Assembly: GCA_027451305.1 (NCBI GenBank) | Contig: DAIDJQ010000137.1 | Location: forward strand, 1-8,980 | Source of the DNA: Cellulomonas sp. | Lineage (GTDB): Bacteria > Actinomycetota > Actinomycetes > Actinomycetales > Cellulomonadaceae | DNA: 8,980 nucleotides | Direction: 5' to 3' | In this document: one piece after another, positions 1 to 6,120 of the stretch | Position numbering within the stretch: position 1 is the stretch's first letter | Layout of the letters: each line of letters starts with the position of its first letter | Program-made: the position numbers and the translations under genes | Notes under the pieces: generated by a model | Database searches by the model: none | The model's input: the letters and a program-made list of their open reading frames with translations, nothing else | What the model was told of the DNA's origin: nothing

Positions 1-186
1 CAGCGCCAGGCCGCGCCCCACCTGCGCCTCGTTGCCGTATCCCGTGGCGGTGTCCAGGTGCCGGTAGCCGAGCTCGAGCGCCGCGGCGACCGTCCGCTCC
101 GCCTCGTCACCGGTGGACTGCCAGGTCCCGAGGCCGAGCACCGGGATCGCACCGCCGGTCAGGGTCAGGGTCGGGGTGGTGATCAT
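1..186 (-). CDS. Aldo/keto reductase, N-terminal part (cut by window edge)
   Basis: The 62 codons visible encode the start of a (beta/alpha)8-barrel NADPH-dependent carbonyl reductase of the aldo/keto reductase family, closest in style to 2,5-diketo-D-gluconate reductases. The first residues form the N-terminal beta hairpin (TLTLTGGAIPVLGLGTWQ). They are followed by a helix and the family signature YRHLDTATGYGNEAQVGRGL, which holds the catalytic Asp (in LDTA) and the catalytic Tyr (in GYGNE). The catalytic Lys and His and the NADPH-binding C-terminal part lie outside the window. The ATG at 186 is supported by a GAGGA ribosome-binding site 6 bases upstream. The gene diverges from the beta-helix gene at 288 across about 100 bases. 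Substrate cannot be told; members typically reduce small aldehydes, ketones or keto-sugars in the cytoplasm. Confidence 0.9.
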   Translation of the reverse strand, partial: MITTPTLTLTGGAIPVLGLGTWQSTGDEAERTVAAALELGYRHLDTATGYGNEAQVGRGLAL

Positions 187-287
187 GGCGCCATCCTCGC
201 GGCCCGGACCGGCGGGGCGCACCTCGGCGGGCGGACGGGCCGGCTCACACGTCGCAGCACAGCCTGTGCACAGCAGGGAACACCGGC

Positions 288-716
288 GTGTCGTACATCG
301 TTGAGCCTGCCGAGATGAAGCGATACGAAGACCTCGAGAACGACGACGGCACCGTCGTCCGCTACCGGCGCCACGACAACGGCGGCGGTCTAATCGGCGC
401 GGGCGCAGACGCTGCGGAGGACGCCTACGTCGCCTCCACCGCGTGGGTGGACCCGCGCGCCCGCGTGGACGCCGGCGCGCACCTGGGCGACCACGTGTGG
501 CTGGAGTCCGGCGCCGTGGTGGAGACCGGCGCCCGGCTGGGCAGCCACGTGCACGTGGAGCCGGGCGCGGTGGTGGGCGCCGGTGCGCGGCTCGGCACGC
601 GGGTGACCGTCGGCGCCGGTGCGCGGGTGGAGCCGGGGGTCGTCGTCCCGTCCGACCAGACCATCCCGGCCGGGACCGTGCTGCGTCGGTCGGCTGCGCG
701 GTCCGTCGCGGCCTGA
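288..716 (+). CDS. Left-handed beta-helix (hexapeptide-repeat) protein
   Basis: A 142-residue protein. About 40 residues of non-repetitive, charged N-terminus (MKRYEDLENDDG and RYRRHDNGGG) precede a left-handed parallel beta-helix from roughly residue 43 to 134. The repeat is clear: three adjacent 18-residue coils (61-78, 79-96, 97-114) each read roughly xxGAxLGxxVxVxxGAVV, and a looser coil precedes them. Such helices occur in acyltransferases and gamma-carbonic anhydrases. I see no His ligand set, no separate catalytic domain and no extra loop, so an enzymatic role is not supported and a structural or binding role is equally possible. The GTG at 288 has AGGGA 8 bases upstream. An in-frame ATG at 315 (giving MKRYED..., 133 residues) is the main alternative start, but its upstream sequence is a weaker ribosome site. 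Function unknown. Confidence 0.75.
   Translation: MSYIVEPAEMKRYEDLENDDGTVVRYRRHDNGGGLIGAGADAAEDAYVASTAWVDPRARVDAGAHLGDHVWLESGAVVETGARLGSHVHVEPGAVVGAGARLGTRVTVGAGARVEPGVVVPSDQTIPAGTVLRRSAARSVAA
468..629 (+). repeat. Three 54-base tandem coding repeats (beta-helix coils)
   Basis: Within the beta-helix gene three consecutive 54-base units (468-521, 522-575, 576-629) are related at the DNA level. Each begins with a GCCGG- or ACCGG-type block, then a CTGGGC/CTCGGC block, and ends in GTG-rich codons. One unit encodes 18 residues, exactly one turn of a three-sided left-handed beta-helix. Codon-level similarity beyond what the protein needs suggests growth by internal duplication. Confidence 0.6.
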
Positions 717-720
717 GGGC

Positions 721-743
721 CGGCTGCGACCTCGGTCCAGCCG
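721..743. terminator. Hairpin terminator between convergent genes
   Basis: In the 30-base gap between the beta-helix stop (716) and the nucleotidyltransferase stop (747), CGGCTG (721-726) pairs with CAGCCG (738-743). Inside it GACC (728-731) pairs with GGTC (734-737), giving a 10-base-pair stem with one bulged C at 727 and a tight loop. No T-tract follows on either strand, which is common for hairpin terminators in high-GC actinobacteria. The position between two convergent stop codons suggests it serves both genes. Confidence 0.6.
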
Positions 744-746
744 TCG

Positions 747-1367
747 TCAGTCGTCGCCGAGGTCCGCGCGTCCGGGTGATGCCGGGGACCGCGGGCCGGT
801 GCCGGTGATCCCGAGCTCGTCCACCAGGAACAGGAACGCGCGCGCGTAGGGGTGGTCGCCGACCTCGTCGCGCAGCCGATCCCAGTCGATCTGCTCGCGC
901 AGCGCGCGCGCCGTGGGCAGCAACCAGGTGAAGTCGCAGTAGTGCTCCCCGAGCACACGCATCTTGGCCGACACGATCTCGGTGGCCGGCAGCACCGGCA
1001 TGCGCACGGCGAGCACCTCGAGCTGTTCGGCGGTGGCCAGCATCTGAGGCGTGATCGGCTCGCCGACCATCCGGAACAGCACGTCGATCAGCTGGCCGTG
1101 GTGGTACGCCTTGAACAGCCAGTTCTCCGCCGGTTGCACCACGTCCAGGCCGGCCGCGGCCAGCACCTCCTTGGCACGGCCCACGTCGGCCTCCGTCACC
1201 GCGAAGTCGGCGTCGTGGCTCGGTTCGGGTGCACCGCGCGCCCATGCCGCGTAGCCGCCCACCAGGGCGAACGGGATCCCCGCGTCCAGCAGAGCCACGG
1301 CGGTCCGGCGCAGGCCGTCCTGCAGGGCGGCGCGCTCGTCGGCCGGCGTCGTCACGTGCTCCGTCAT
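747..1367 (-). CDS. Stand-alone nucleotidyltransferase-fold protein
   Basis: A 206-residue soluble protein of the DNA polymerase beta-like (MNT) nucleotidyltransferase fold. After an N-terminal helix, FALVGGYAAWARGAPEPSHD provides the helix-strand GG motif (G37, G38), followed by the D-x-D metal ligands D52 and D54 (HDADF). A third acidic residue is likely D95 in QLIDVLF. A helical region with ATEIVSAKMRVLGEHYCDF follows, as seen in AbiEii-like and other solo nucleotidyltransferases. Such proteins transfer nucleotides to RNA, protein or small molecules; the target here is unknown. No HEPN or AbiEi-like antitoxin gene lies next to it, so a toxin-antitoxin role is not supported by context. The frame is open far upstream, but the ATG at 1367 is the sensible start: upstream residues are low-complexity antisense of the hydrolase gene at 1437, with which it is divergent across 69 bases. 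Confidence 0.75.
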   Translation of the reverse strand: MTEHVTTPADERAALQDGLRRTAVALLDAGIPFALVGGYAAWARGAPEPSHDADFAVTEADVGRAKEVLAAAGLDVVQPAENWLFKAYHHGQLIDVLFRMVGEPITPQMLATAEQLEVLAVRMPVLPATEIVSAKMRVLGEHYCDFTWLLPTARALREQIDWDRLRDEVGDHPYARAFLFLVDELGITGTGPRSPASPGRADLGDD

Positions 1368-1436
1368 CTTCGGTTGTCTACACCCCGGCAGACGGCTCCG
1401 CAGGACGGGAGGCCGCCGCCGGGTCACACTCGACGG

Positions 1437-2375
1437 GTGCGGCTGGCCACCTTCAACATCCTGCACGCGCGATCCACCGCGGATGGTCGGGTGGACCTCG
1501 ACCGGTTCGCCGCGGCGGTGCGCCGGCTGGACGCCGACGTGCTGGGCCTGCAGGAGGTGGACCGGGACCAGGCCCGGTCCCACGGCGCCGACCTGACGTC
1601 GATCGCCGCGGAGGCGATGGGTGCGCCCGCCCACCGCTTCGCCGCGACGATGCACGGCGAGCCCGGGCTGTGGGTGGCCGCGACGGGCGCCCACCAGCCG
1701 CGTGGTGCGGCGTACGGGATCGCGCTGCTCAGCCGGTACCCGGTTCGGGAGTGGCAGGTGCTGGCCCTGCCGACGCTGCGGCGCCGGGCGCCCGTGCGCT
1801 TCCCCGGCCGGCGCTGGCCGGAGCTGGTGCGCGACGAGCCCCGCACGGCGATCGCGGCGGTGGTGGAGACGCCGACGGGCGTCCTGACGGTGGTGTGCAC
1901 GCACCTCACGTTCATCCCGCGCTGGAACGGGCTGCAGCTGCGGCACCTGTCGCGGGCGGTGACGGGCCTGCCGCGGCCGCTCGTCGTGCTCGGCGACCTC
2001 AACCTGGAGGACGGGCAGCCCGCGCACCTGTCCGGCATGGTGCCGCTGGCCACCGCACGCACCTACCCGGCCGCCCGGCCGGTACGGCAGCTGGACCACA
2101 TCCTCGGCGGCGGGGCCGTGGTGGCGACCGGGCGCGCGCAGGCGGTGGACCTCGGGCTGTCCGACCACCGTGCGCTCGCGGTCGAGGTGCGCATCGGCGC
2201 CGCGGCGGGCGCCGCCGCCGCGCGGGCCGCGAACGGACGGGCGGCCGGTGAGGGCAGCCGTCGGGACGCCGCCCGCGAGCGGCTGGGCGCCGGCACGGGC
2301 TCGTCGCTGACGGCGGACCGGGGCGGCTACGCGCGTCCGATGCTGCGGCTCAGGCGCCGCCGAGCAGCTCGCTGA
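1437..2375 (+). CDS. Endonuclease/exonuclease/phosphatase family hydrolase
   Basis: A 312-residue Mg-dependent phosphoesterase of the DNase I-like EEP superfamily. The family residues appear in order: N7 (LATFNIL), E40 (LGLQEVD), the ALLSRYP strand near 96-102, H156 (VCTHLTF), D187 and N189 (LGDLNLE), D220/H221 (QLDHIL) and the closing D243-H244 (SDHRAL). Such enzymes cut phosphodiester or phosphomonoester bonds in nucleic acids, sphingomyelin or inositol phosphates; substrate cannot be told here. I see no signal peptide, so it is probably cytoplasmic. The GTG at 1437 gives the usual VRLATFNI start immediately at the first strand, but lacks a good ribosome site (the nearest GGGAGG is 24 bases off). 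The domain should end near residue 252. The remaining 60 residues are Ala/Gly/Arg-rich, and the end overlaps the convergent FMN reductase gene by 26 bases. Confidence 0.85.
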   Translation: MRLATFNILHARSTADGRVDLDRFAAAVRRLDADVLGLQEVDRDQARSHGADLTSIAAEAMGAPAHRFAATMHGEPGLWVAATGAHQPRGAAYGIALLSRYPVREWQVLALPTLRRRAPVRFPGRRWPELVRDEPRTAIAAVVETPTGVLTVVCTHLTFIPRWNGLQLRHLSRAVTGLPRPLVVLGDLNLEDGQPAHLSGMVPLATARTYPAARPVRQLDHILGGGAVVATGRAQAVDLGLSDHRALAVEVRIGAAAGAAAARAANGRAAGEGSRRDAARERLGAGTGSSLTADRGGYARPMLRLRRRRAAR

Positions 2376-2970
2376 AGTCCGGGACCTCGTCGTACCGGCC
2401 GGGCCGGGCCGTCGCCCGCCGCCGGGCCACCAGCTCCGCCAGCTCACCGGCTGCGCGGACGACGCGGGCCGGCAGCGGCTTGACGCCGTCGCCGCCCTCG
2501 TCGGCCCAGTCGTCGGTGGCGGCGAACACGGAGGTGGTCACGACGTCGGCGTGCAGGTAGGTGAACAGGGGGCGGATCGCCAGCTCGGGCACCAGCGAGT
2601 GCCGGGCGGTCCCGCTGGTGGCGCCGAGCAGCACCGGTGTGCCCTCGACCGCGTCCCGGTCCAGCACGTCGACGAACGACTTGAACATCCCGGCCGGCCC
2701 CGCCGTGTACACGGGGGTGACCGCGATCACGCCGTCCGCCGCCGCGATCGCGGCCTGCGCCGCGGCGAGCGGCGCCGACGCGAAGCCCGTCAGGGTCATG
2801 TTCACCACGTCGTGCGCCAGCTCGCGCACCTCCACGACGGTGACCTGCGACTGCTGACCGAGGTCGGCGAGCGCGGTGACGGTGGCCTCCGCGAGGCGGT
2901 CGGCCAGCAGCCGGGTGGACGAGGGCTGGGAGACGCCCGCGGAGATCACGACGACAGAGCGGGCGCTCAT
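2350..2970 (-). CDS. LLM-partnered FMN reductase, CE1759 family
   Basis: A 206-residue flavodoxin-fold NAD(P)H-dependent FMN reductase. The N-terminal strand VVVISAGVS leads into the FMN-phosphate loop QPSSTRLLAD (15-24). The second flavin-contact segment is AVTPVYTAGPAGMFKSFVDVLD (residues about 83-104), followed by the PVLLGATSGTARH strand/loop (112-124). It should reduce FMN and pass it to the luciferase-like monooxygenase encoded just upstream, which matches the known CE1758/CE1759 family pairing. Its ATG at 2970 overlaps the monooxygenase stop by 4 bases (ATGA) and has only a weak ribosome site, so translation is probably coupled. The gene is second in a two-gene minus-strand operon. Its 3' end overlaps the convergent phosphoesterase tail (2350-2375), and no terminator is evident there. 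Confidence 0.9.
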   Translation of the reverse strand: MSARSVVVISAGVSQPSSTRLLADRLAEATVTALADLGQQSQVTVVEVRELAHDVVNMTLTGFASAPLAAAQAAIAAADGVIAVTPVYTAGPAGMFKSFVDVLDRDAVEGTPVLLGATSGTARHSLVPELAIRPLFTYLHADVVTTSVFAATDDWADEGGDGVKPLPARVVRAAGELAELVARRRATARPGRYDEVPDFSELLGGA

Positions 2971-4142
2971 GCCGTCACCGCGTCCGCGGCCGCGACGTCG
3001 TCCTCGGCCGTCTTCCCGGTCCAGTGGTCGGCGGCGGCCACCTGCTGCTGGTGCACCTGACCGGCGGCACGGGCCTTGGCGACCATCTCGGCGTGCGACG
3101 GCGGGTCGGCCGGCACGTCGGCGGGACGGCGCAGCTCGGCCTCACGCCGGAGCACGGGCACCACGTCGCCGGCGAGGATGTCCAGCTGCTCGAGCACGGT
3201 CTTCAGCGGCAGGCCGGCGTGGTCCATCAGGAACAGCTGGCGCTGGTAGTGGCCCACCTGCTCCCAGAAGGCGCCGTACCGGTCGATCACCTGCTGCGGG
3301 CTGCCGACCGTCAGCGGGGTGTCCCGGGTGAACTCCTCCATCGTCGGACCGTGCCCGTAGACCGGCGCCTCGTTGAAGTACGGCAGGAACTCGTCCCACG
3401 CGTCCTGCGACCTCGGCCGCATGAACACCTGGCCCCCGAGCCCCACGATCGCCTGATCGGCACGGCCGTGGCCGTAGTGCTCGAACCGCTGCCGGTAGTA
3501 GCCCACCATCGCGGCGGTGTGCTCCATCGGCCAGAAGATCGCGTTGTGCAGGAACCCGTCGCCGTAGTACGCGGCCTGCTCGGCGATCTCGGGGGACCGG
3601 ATCGAGCCGTGCCAGACGAACGGCGGCACGCCGTCGAGCGGGCGCGGGGTGGAGGTGAACCCCTGCAGCGGGGTCCGGAACTTGCCGGACCAGTCGACGA
3701 CGTCCTCGGTCCACAGCCGGCGCAGCAGCGCGTAGTTCTCGACGGCGAGGTTGAGGCCCTGGCGGATGTCCTTGCCGAACCACGGGTACACGGGGCCGGT
3801 GTTGCCGCGGCCCATCATCAGGTCCATGCGCCCGTCGGAGACCACCTGGAGCATCGCGTACTCCTCGGCCAGCCGGACCGGGTCGTTGGTGGTGATCAGC
3901 GTGGTCGCGGTGGACAGGGTGATGTGCTTCGTCACCCCGGCCAGGTAGCCGAGCATCGTCGTCGGGGACGACGGCACGAACGGCGGGTTGTGGTGCTCGC
4001 CGGTGGCGAACACGTCGAGGCCGACCTCGTCGGCGTGCCGCGCGATCGTCAGCATGTTCCGGACGCGCTCGGTGTCGTCAGGGGTGTGCCGGCTGACCGG
4101 GTCGGTGGTCACGTCGCCGACGGAGAAGATGCCGAACTGCAT
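2967..4142 (-). CDS. FMN-dependent luciferase-like monooxygenase, CE1758 family
   Basis: A 391-residue TIM-barrel flavin monooxygenase of the bacterial luciferase-like superfamily. It starts MQFGIFSVGDV and has the family's GEHHNPPFVPSSP segment (48-60), the LSTATTLITTNDPVRLAEE core (76-94), the MMGRGNTGPVYPWFG phosphate/flavin region (109-123), and PPFVWHGSIRSPE (173-185). The last 55 or so residues are charged and Ala-rich. It should use FMNH2 from the adjacent CE1759-type reductase and O2 to oxidise an organic substrate that is not known. The ATG at 4142 is chosen over an in-frame GTG at 4157 because GAGG lies 9 bases upstream of the ATG and overlaps the GTG position. It is the first gene of the flavin operon, and a DosR-like box and candidate promoter lie 60-90 bases upstream. 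Confidence 0.9.
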   Translation of the reverse strand: MQFGIFSVGDVTTDPVSRHTPDDTERVRNMLTIARHADEVGLDVFATGEHHNPPFVPSSPTTMLGYLAGVTKHITLSTATTLITTNDPVRLAEEYAMLQVVSDGRMDLMMGRGNTGPVYPWFGKDIRQGLNLAVENYALLRRLWTEDVVDWSGKFRTPLQGFTSTPRPLDGVPPFVWHGSIRSPEIAEQAAYYGDGFLHNAIFWPMEHTAAMVGYYRQRFEHYGHGRADQAIVGLGGQVFMRPRSQDAWDEFLPYFNEAPVYGHGPTMEEFTRDTPLTVGSPQQVIDRYGAFWEQVGHYQRQLFLMDHAGLPLKTVLEQLDILAGDVVPVLRREAELRRPADVPADPPSHAEMVAKARAAGQVHQQQVAAADHWTGKTAEDDVAAADAVTA

Positions 4143-4162
4143 GTCAGGTCGCCTCACGATCT

Positions 4163-4174
4163 ATGCGTTTGCAT
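4163..4174. promoter_or_regulatory. Short inverted repeat in leader of monooxygenase operon
   Basis: ATGC-GTTT-GCAT forms a 4-base-pair perfect inverted repeat about 20 bases upstream of the monooxygenase start, just before its ribosome site. It stands out as relatively AT-rich in this GC-rich DNA. It could be a half-site for a MarR- or TetR-type regulator or part of the leader. It is short enough to arise by chance. Confidence 0.2.
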
Positions 4175-4203
4175 GAACATCGCCCGGAACGCCTCGTCCC
4201 GCC

Positions 4204-4234
4204 AGGGTATTCCGGCTCTTGGGACCAAAGTCCG
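4204..4234 (-). promoter_or_regulatory. DosR/DevR-like box with candidate -10 for flavin operon
   Basis: On the minus strand 4234-4221 reads CGGACTTTGGTCCC. From memory this differs at one base from the mycobacterial DosR/DevR motif GGGACTTTNGNCCC. It contains the dyad GGAC-TTTG-GTCC. Eleven bases downstream is TACCCT (4209-4204), a TANNNT-type -10. The box therefore covers where the -35 element would lie, the arrangement seen at DosR-activated promoters. Transcription would start near 4197, leaving a leader of about 55 bases with the GAGG ribosome site before the monooxygenase ATG (4142). No DosR or DosS/T gene is in the window. Confidence 0.5.
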
Positions 4235-4255
4235 GTGTCGGGGCGGCGACAACCG
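4233..4255. terminator. Weak candidate hairpin downstream of surface-protein operon
   Basis: CGGTGTCG (4233-4240) can pair with CGACAACCG (4247-4255) around a GGGCGG loop, with one bulged A at 4252. It lies about 120 bases past the stop of the 88-residue gene (4376) and just upstream of the monooxygenase promoter, a plausible place to stop read-through. There is no T-tract, and in such GC-rich DNA a stem of this size can be chance. The rest of the 4256-4375 spacer shows nothing I can interpret. Confidence 0.25.
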
Positions 4256-4375
4256 CGGCAGGTGCCCATGCTCGTCGCGGTGGTCGAGGAGCGCACCGCG
4301 CAGGACCGTGCCGCTGCCGTCCGCGTCACCGGCGCGTCGGCGTCAGCCGGGGGGCGAGTCCGAGCGTTGCGGGCG

Positions 4376-4642
4376 TCAGGCCGGCGACGGGCTCGGGGTC
4401 ACGGTGAAGGTCGGCGCGGCCGTCACGTCACCGCTCACGGTCGAGGTGTCGGTGTAGAACGCACCCGTGCTCAGGATCGCGCTCGGAGCGAGCATGGCAG
4501 CGACCCCGAGCAGCACGACGAGCACCAGGCGAAGCCAGCCCGTGCGCCCGACGGGCAGGAAGCCACGCTCGTCCGCACCGCCACCGCGGCGCGCGCGTCC
4601 CCGCCTCGGCCCCGGTCGGGGGTCAGTCGAGGAGGAGCGCAT
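4376..4642 (-). CDS. Small SipW-cognate signal-anchor protein (88 aa)
   Basis: An 88-residue protein with three parts. Residues 1-37 are a long basic N-terminus (PRPGPRRGRARRGG). Residues about 38-56 are a hydrophobic segment (LRLVLVVLLGVAAMLAPSA). Residues 60-71, GAFYTDTSTVSGD, resemble the TDT-x-V-x-GD motif that follows the signal in SipW-dependent exported proteins. The same motif occurs in the TasA-like protein of this operon as ALFTDTDTVAGD. After it only about 17 residues remain, ending TPSPSPA. If cleaved near the Ser-Ala or Thr-Gly positions, the released peptide would be about 30 residues. The ATG at 4642 has AGGAG about 10 bases upstream and lies 20 bases inside the end of the signal peptidase gene, so it is the third gene of the operon. 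It may be a genuine mini-substrate or the remnant of a longer one. Confidence 0.75.
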   Translation of the reverse strand: MRSSSTDPRPGPRRGRARRGGGADERGFLPVGRTGWLRLVLVVLLGVAAMLAPSAILSTGAFYTDTSTVSGDVTAAPTFTVTPSPSPA

Positions 4643-5333
4643 CGTGCGGGCTCTCCTGTCGCGGGCGATGGCGGGGACCGGCGCGGCGCGACTCGAGAAC
4701 TCCGAGGAGCTCGAGCACGCCGAGCGCCACCAGCGGCGGCACCAGCATGGTCGCACGCCCCTGCGGCGAACCGGCCCAGAGCAGCACGCGCCCCCAGCCG
4801 TGGTGCCAGCCGAGCACCACACCGCGCACGCGGCTGACCGGTGTCGCGTCGGGGTCGGGCGTCTTGTTCGCGTCCCCCTGCGTGATGATGTACGGCTGCA
4901 TGATCTCGTTGCCGTTCGAGTCCAGCCGCGGGACCGACCGGCCGTCGGCGCCCTGCACCATCGCAGGCAGCCTGTGCAGCTCGACGATGCGGTGGGTGAC
5001 CAGCGTCTGGCTGCCGACCGGCCGGAACGTGACCACCTGGTCCACCTTGAGCTGCGACTCGTCGGTGATCGCCTTGAGCACCACGACGTCCCCGGCGATG
5101 AAGGTCGGTGCCATCGATCCCGAGGTGACGATCAGCAGGCGCTGCCCCTGCAGCTGGAACCACAGCGGCACACCGAGCGACGCCCCGTAGGCGCCCGCGC
5201 CGAGGACGACGACCGTCCACAGGACGGTCGAGACGGCCACGCGCCACCAGGCGCGGTGACGCCGGCGGGACGGGGTCGGCTTCGGTGCCCGCCTCTCGAC
5301 GAACGCCGCGTCCAGCTCAGAGAGGGTGGCCAT
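4623..5333 (-). CDS. SipW-like ER-type signal peptidase I
   Basis: A 236-residue membrane serine protease of the S26B (SipW/ER-type) signal peptidase family. A basic cytoplasmic N-terminus is followed by a transmembrane helix (about 31-54), then the nucleophile motif TSGSMAPTF with S73. Next are GDVVVLK (81-87), and LVTHRIVE with H114 in place of the lysine used by ordinary bacterial enzymes. The ITQGDANKTPDPD box (150-162) follows, and a second hydrophobic helix (about 196-214) lies near the C-terminus. SipW in Bacillus processes TasA and TapA, which supports processing of the TasA-like and 88-residue products encoded on either side. The ATG at 5333 lies 6 bases after the TasA-like stop and has no visible ribosome site, so coupled translation is likely. 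Its 3' end overlaps the next gene by 20 bases. Confidence 0.88.
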   Translation of the reverse strand: MATLSELDAAFVERRAPKPTPSRRRHRAWWRVAVSTVLWTVVVLGAGAYGASLGVPLWFQLQGQRLLIVTSGSMAPTFIAGDVVVLKAITDESQLKVDQVVTFRPVGSQTLVTHRIVELHRLPAMVQGADGRSVPRLDSNGNEIMQPYIITQGDANKTPDPDATPVSRVRGVVLGWHHGWGRVLLWAGSPQGRATMLVPPLVALGVLELLGVLESRRAGPRHRPRQESPHDALLLD

Positions 5334-5339
5334 AGGGGG

Positions 5340-6062
5340 TTACGGGTTGTTGACCGTCTGCTCGGCGTCGAACTGGAGAGTGATGGTCGCGCCGGTGGCC
5401 TGGTACTGGTTGCCCGCGGTGGCGTCCATGTGGACCTGGACGCACAGCACCTCGTTCTTGGTCGACGCGAGCGTCCGGTAGGTCGTCGCAGTGTTCGCCG
5501 GGTCGCCGAGGATCGTCTGGGTGGCCCCGGTGTTGTCGAGCTGCGCGACGGCGCCGAGCGTCGACGAGGTCGAACCGGTGACGGCCGTGGGAGCAGTGGT
5601 CGCCTGGCAGGTGGCACCCGAGGCCGGTGGGTAGACGGCAAGGCTGAGGACGTTGCGCAGGTCACCCGACGTCACCGTCGTTCCGAGGGTCGGCGACGCG
5701 ACCAGGCCGGTGCTCTTCTGCACGGCGAAGTAGCGGACGCCGTAGCGGAGCTCGAGCGAGCCCGCGTTGGTGACGGTCACCTGACCGGTGTAGGTGCCGT
5801 TGGGTGCCATGCCGCTCGCCGGGATGCTCAGGGTCGTGGCGAGGTCGCTGCCGGCCAGGGCCGACGAGATGTCGACGGTCCCGGTCAGCAGATCCCCCGC
5901 GACGGTGTCGGTATCGGTGAACAGCGCGGACGTCGTCAGCGACGTGATGCCGACCCCGGCCAGGCCGAACACCGCGATGCTCGCCCACAGCCGCCGGCGT
6001 CGCGCAGCGTCCCGTCGCGGCGGCTCGGGGTCGATCATCTCCTGGAGCAGTTCGTCCATCAC
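5340..6062 (-). CDS. TasA/camelysin-like SipW-dependent exported protein
   Basis: A 240-residue exported protein. A charged N-terminus (residues 1-24, with RRDAARRRR) precedes a hydrophobic segment (about 25-46). The motif SALFTDTDTVAGDLLTGTVD then follows, characteristic of proteins cleaved by SipW-type signal peptidases, with likely cleavage near residues 45-47. The mature part is Thr/Ser/Ala-rich and predicted to be a beta-sandwich, including QVTVTNAGSLELRYGV (94-109), a loop with C152, C207 in EVLCVQVHMDA, and a final ATITLQFDAEQTV strand. The two cysteines could form a disulfide outside the cell. TasA-type proteins build matrix fibres; that role here is inferred from signal and operon, not strong sequence identity. 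GTG at 6062 is immediately followed by ATG at 6059; GAGGGG lies 9 and 12 bases upstream respectively, so either may be used. It is first in the operon. Confidence 0.8.
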   Translation of the reverse strand: MMDELLQEMIDPEPPRRDAARRRRLWASIAVFGLAGVGITSLTTSALFTDTDTVAGDLLTGTVDISSALAGSDLATTLSIPASGMAPNGTYTGQVTVTNAGSLELRYGVRYFAVQKSTGLVASPTLGTTVTSGDLRNVLSLAVYPPASGATCQATTAPTAVTGSTSSTLGAVAQLDNTGATQTILGDPANTATTYRTLASTKNEVLCVQVHMDATAGNQYQATGATITLQFDAEQTVNNP

Positions 6063-6120
6063 GAGCGGGATCCCCTCGAAGGCGGCGGCAGCGACGTACG
6101 AGACGTCCGGTCGTCGAGTC

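Noticed and set aside
747..1367. Type IV toxin-antitoxin or phage-defence locus (AbiE-like) built on the nucleotidyltransferase
   Set aside because: No AbiEi-type antitoxin, HEPN protein or other defence gene is adjacent; both neighbours are transcribed toward or away from it on the opposite strand.
4144..4329. A 61-codon minus-strand frame upstream of the monooxygenase
   Set aside because: It overlaps the monooxygenase ribosome site and the DosR-like box, has Arg/Ser/Thr-rich composition and no ribosome site or family resemblance.
3024..4457. A plus-strand open frame of 477 codons antisense to the monooxygenase
   Set aside because: No family resemblance; composition is that of a reverse-strand shadow (VVH-, EH-, GG-rich) of the well-supported CE1758-family gene.
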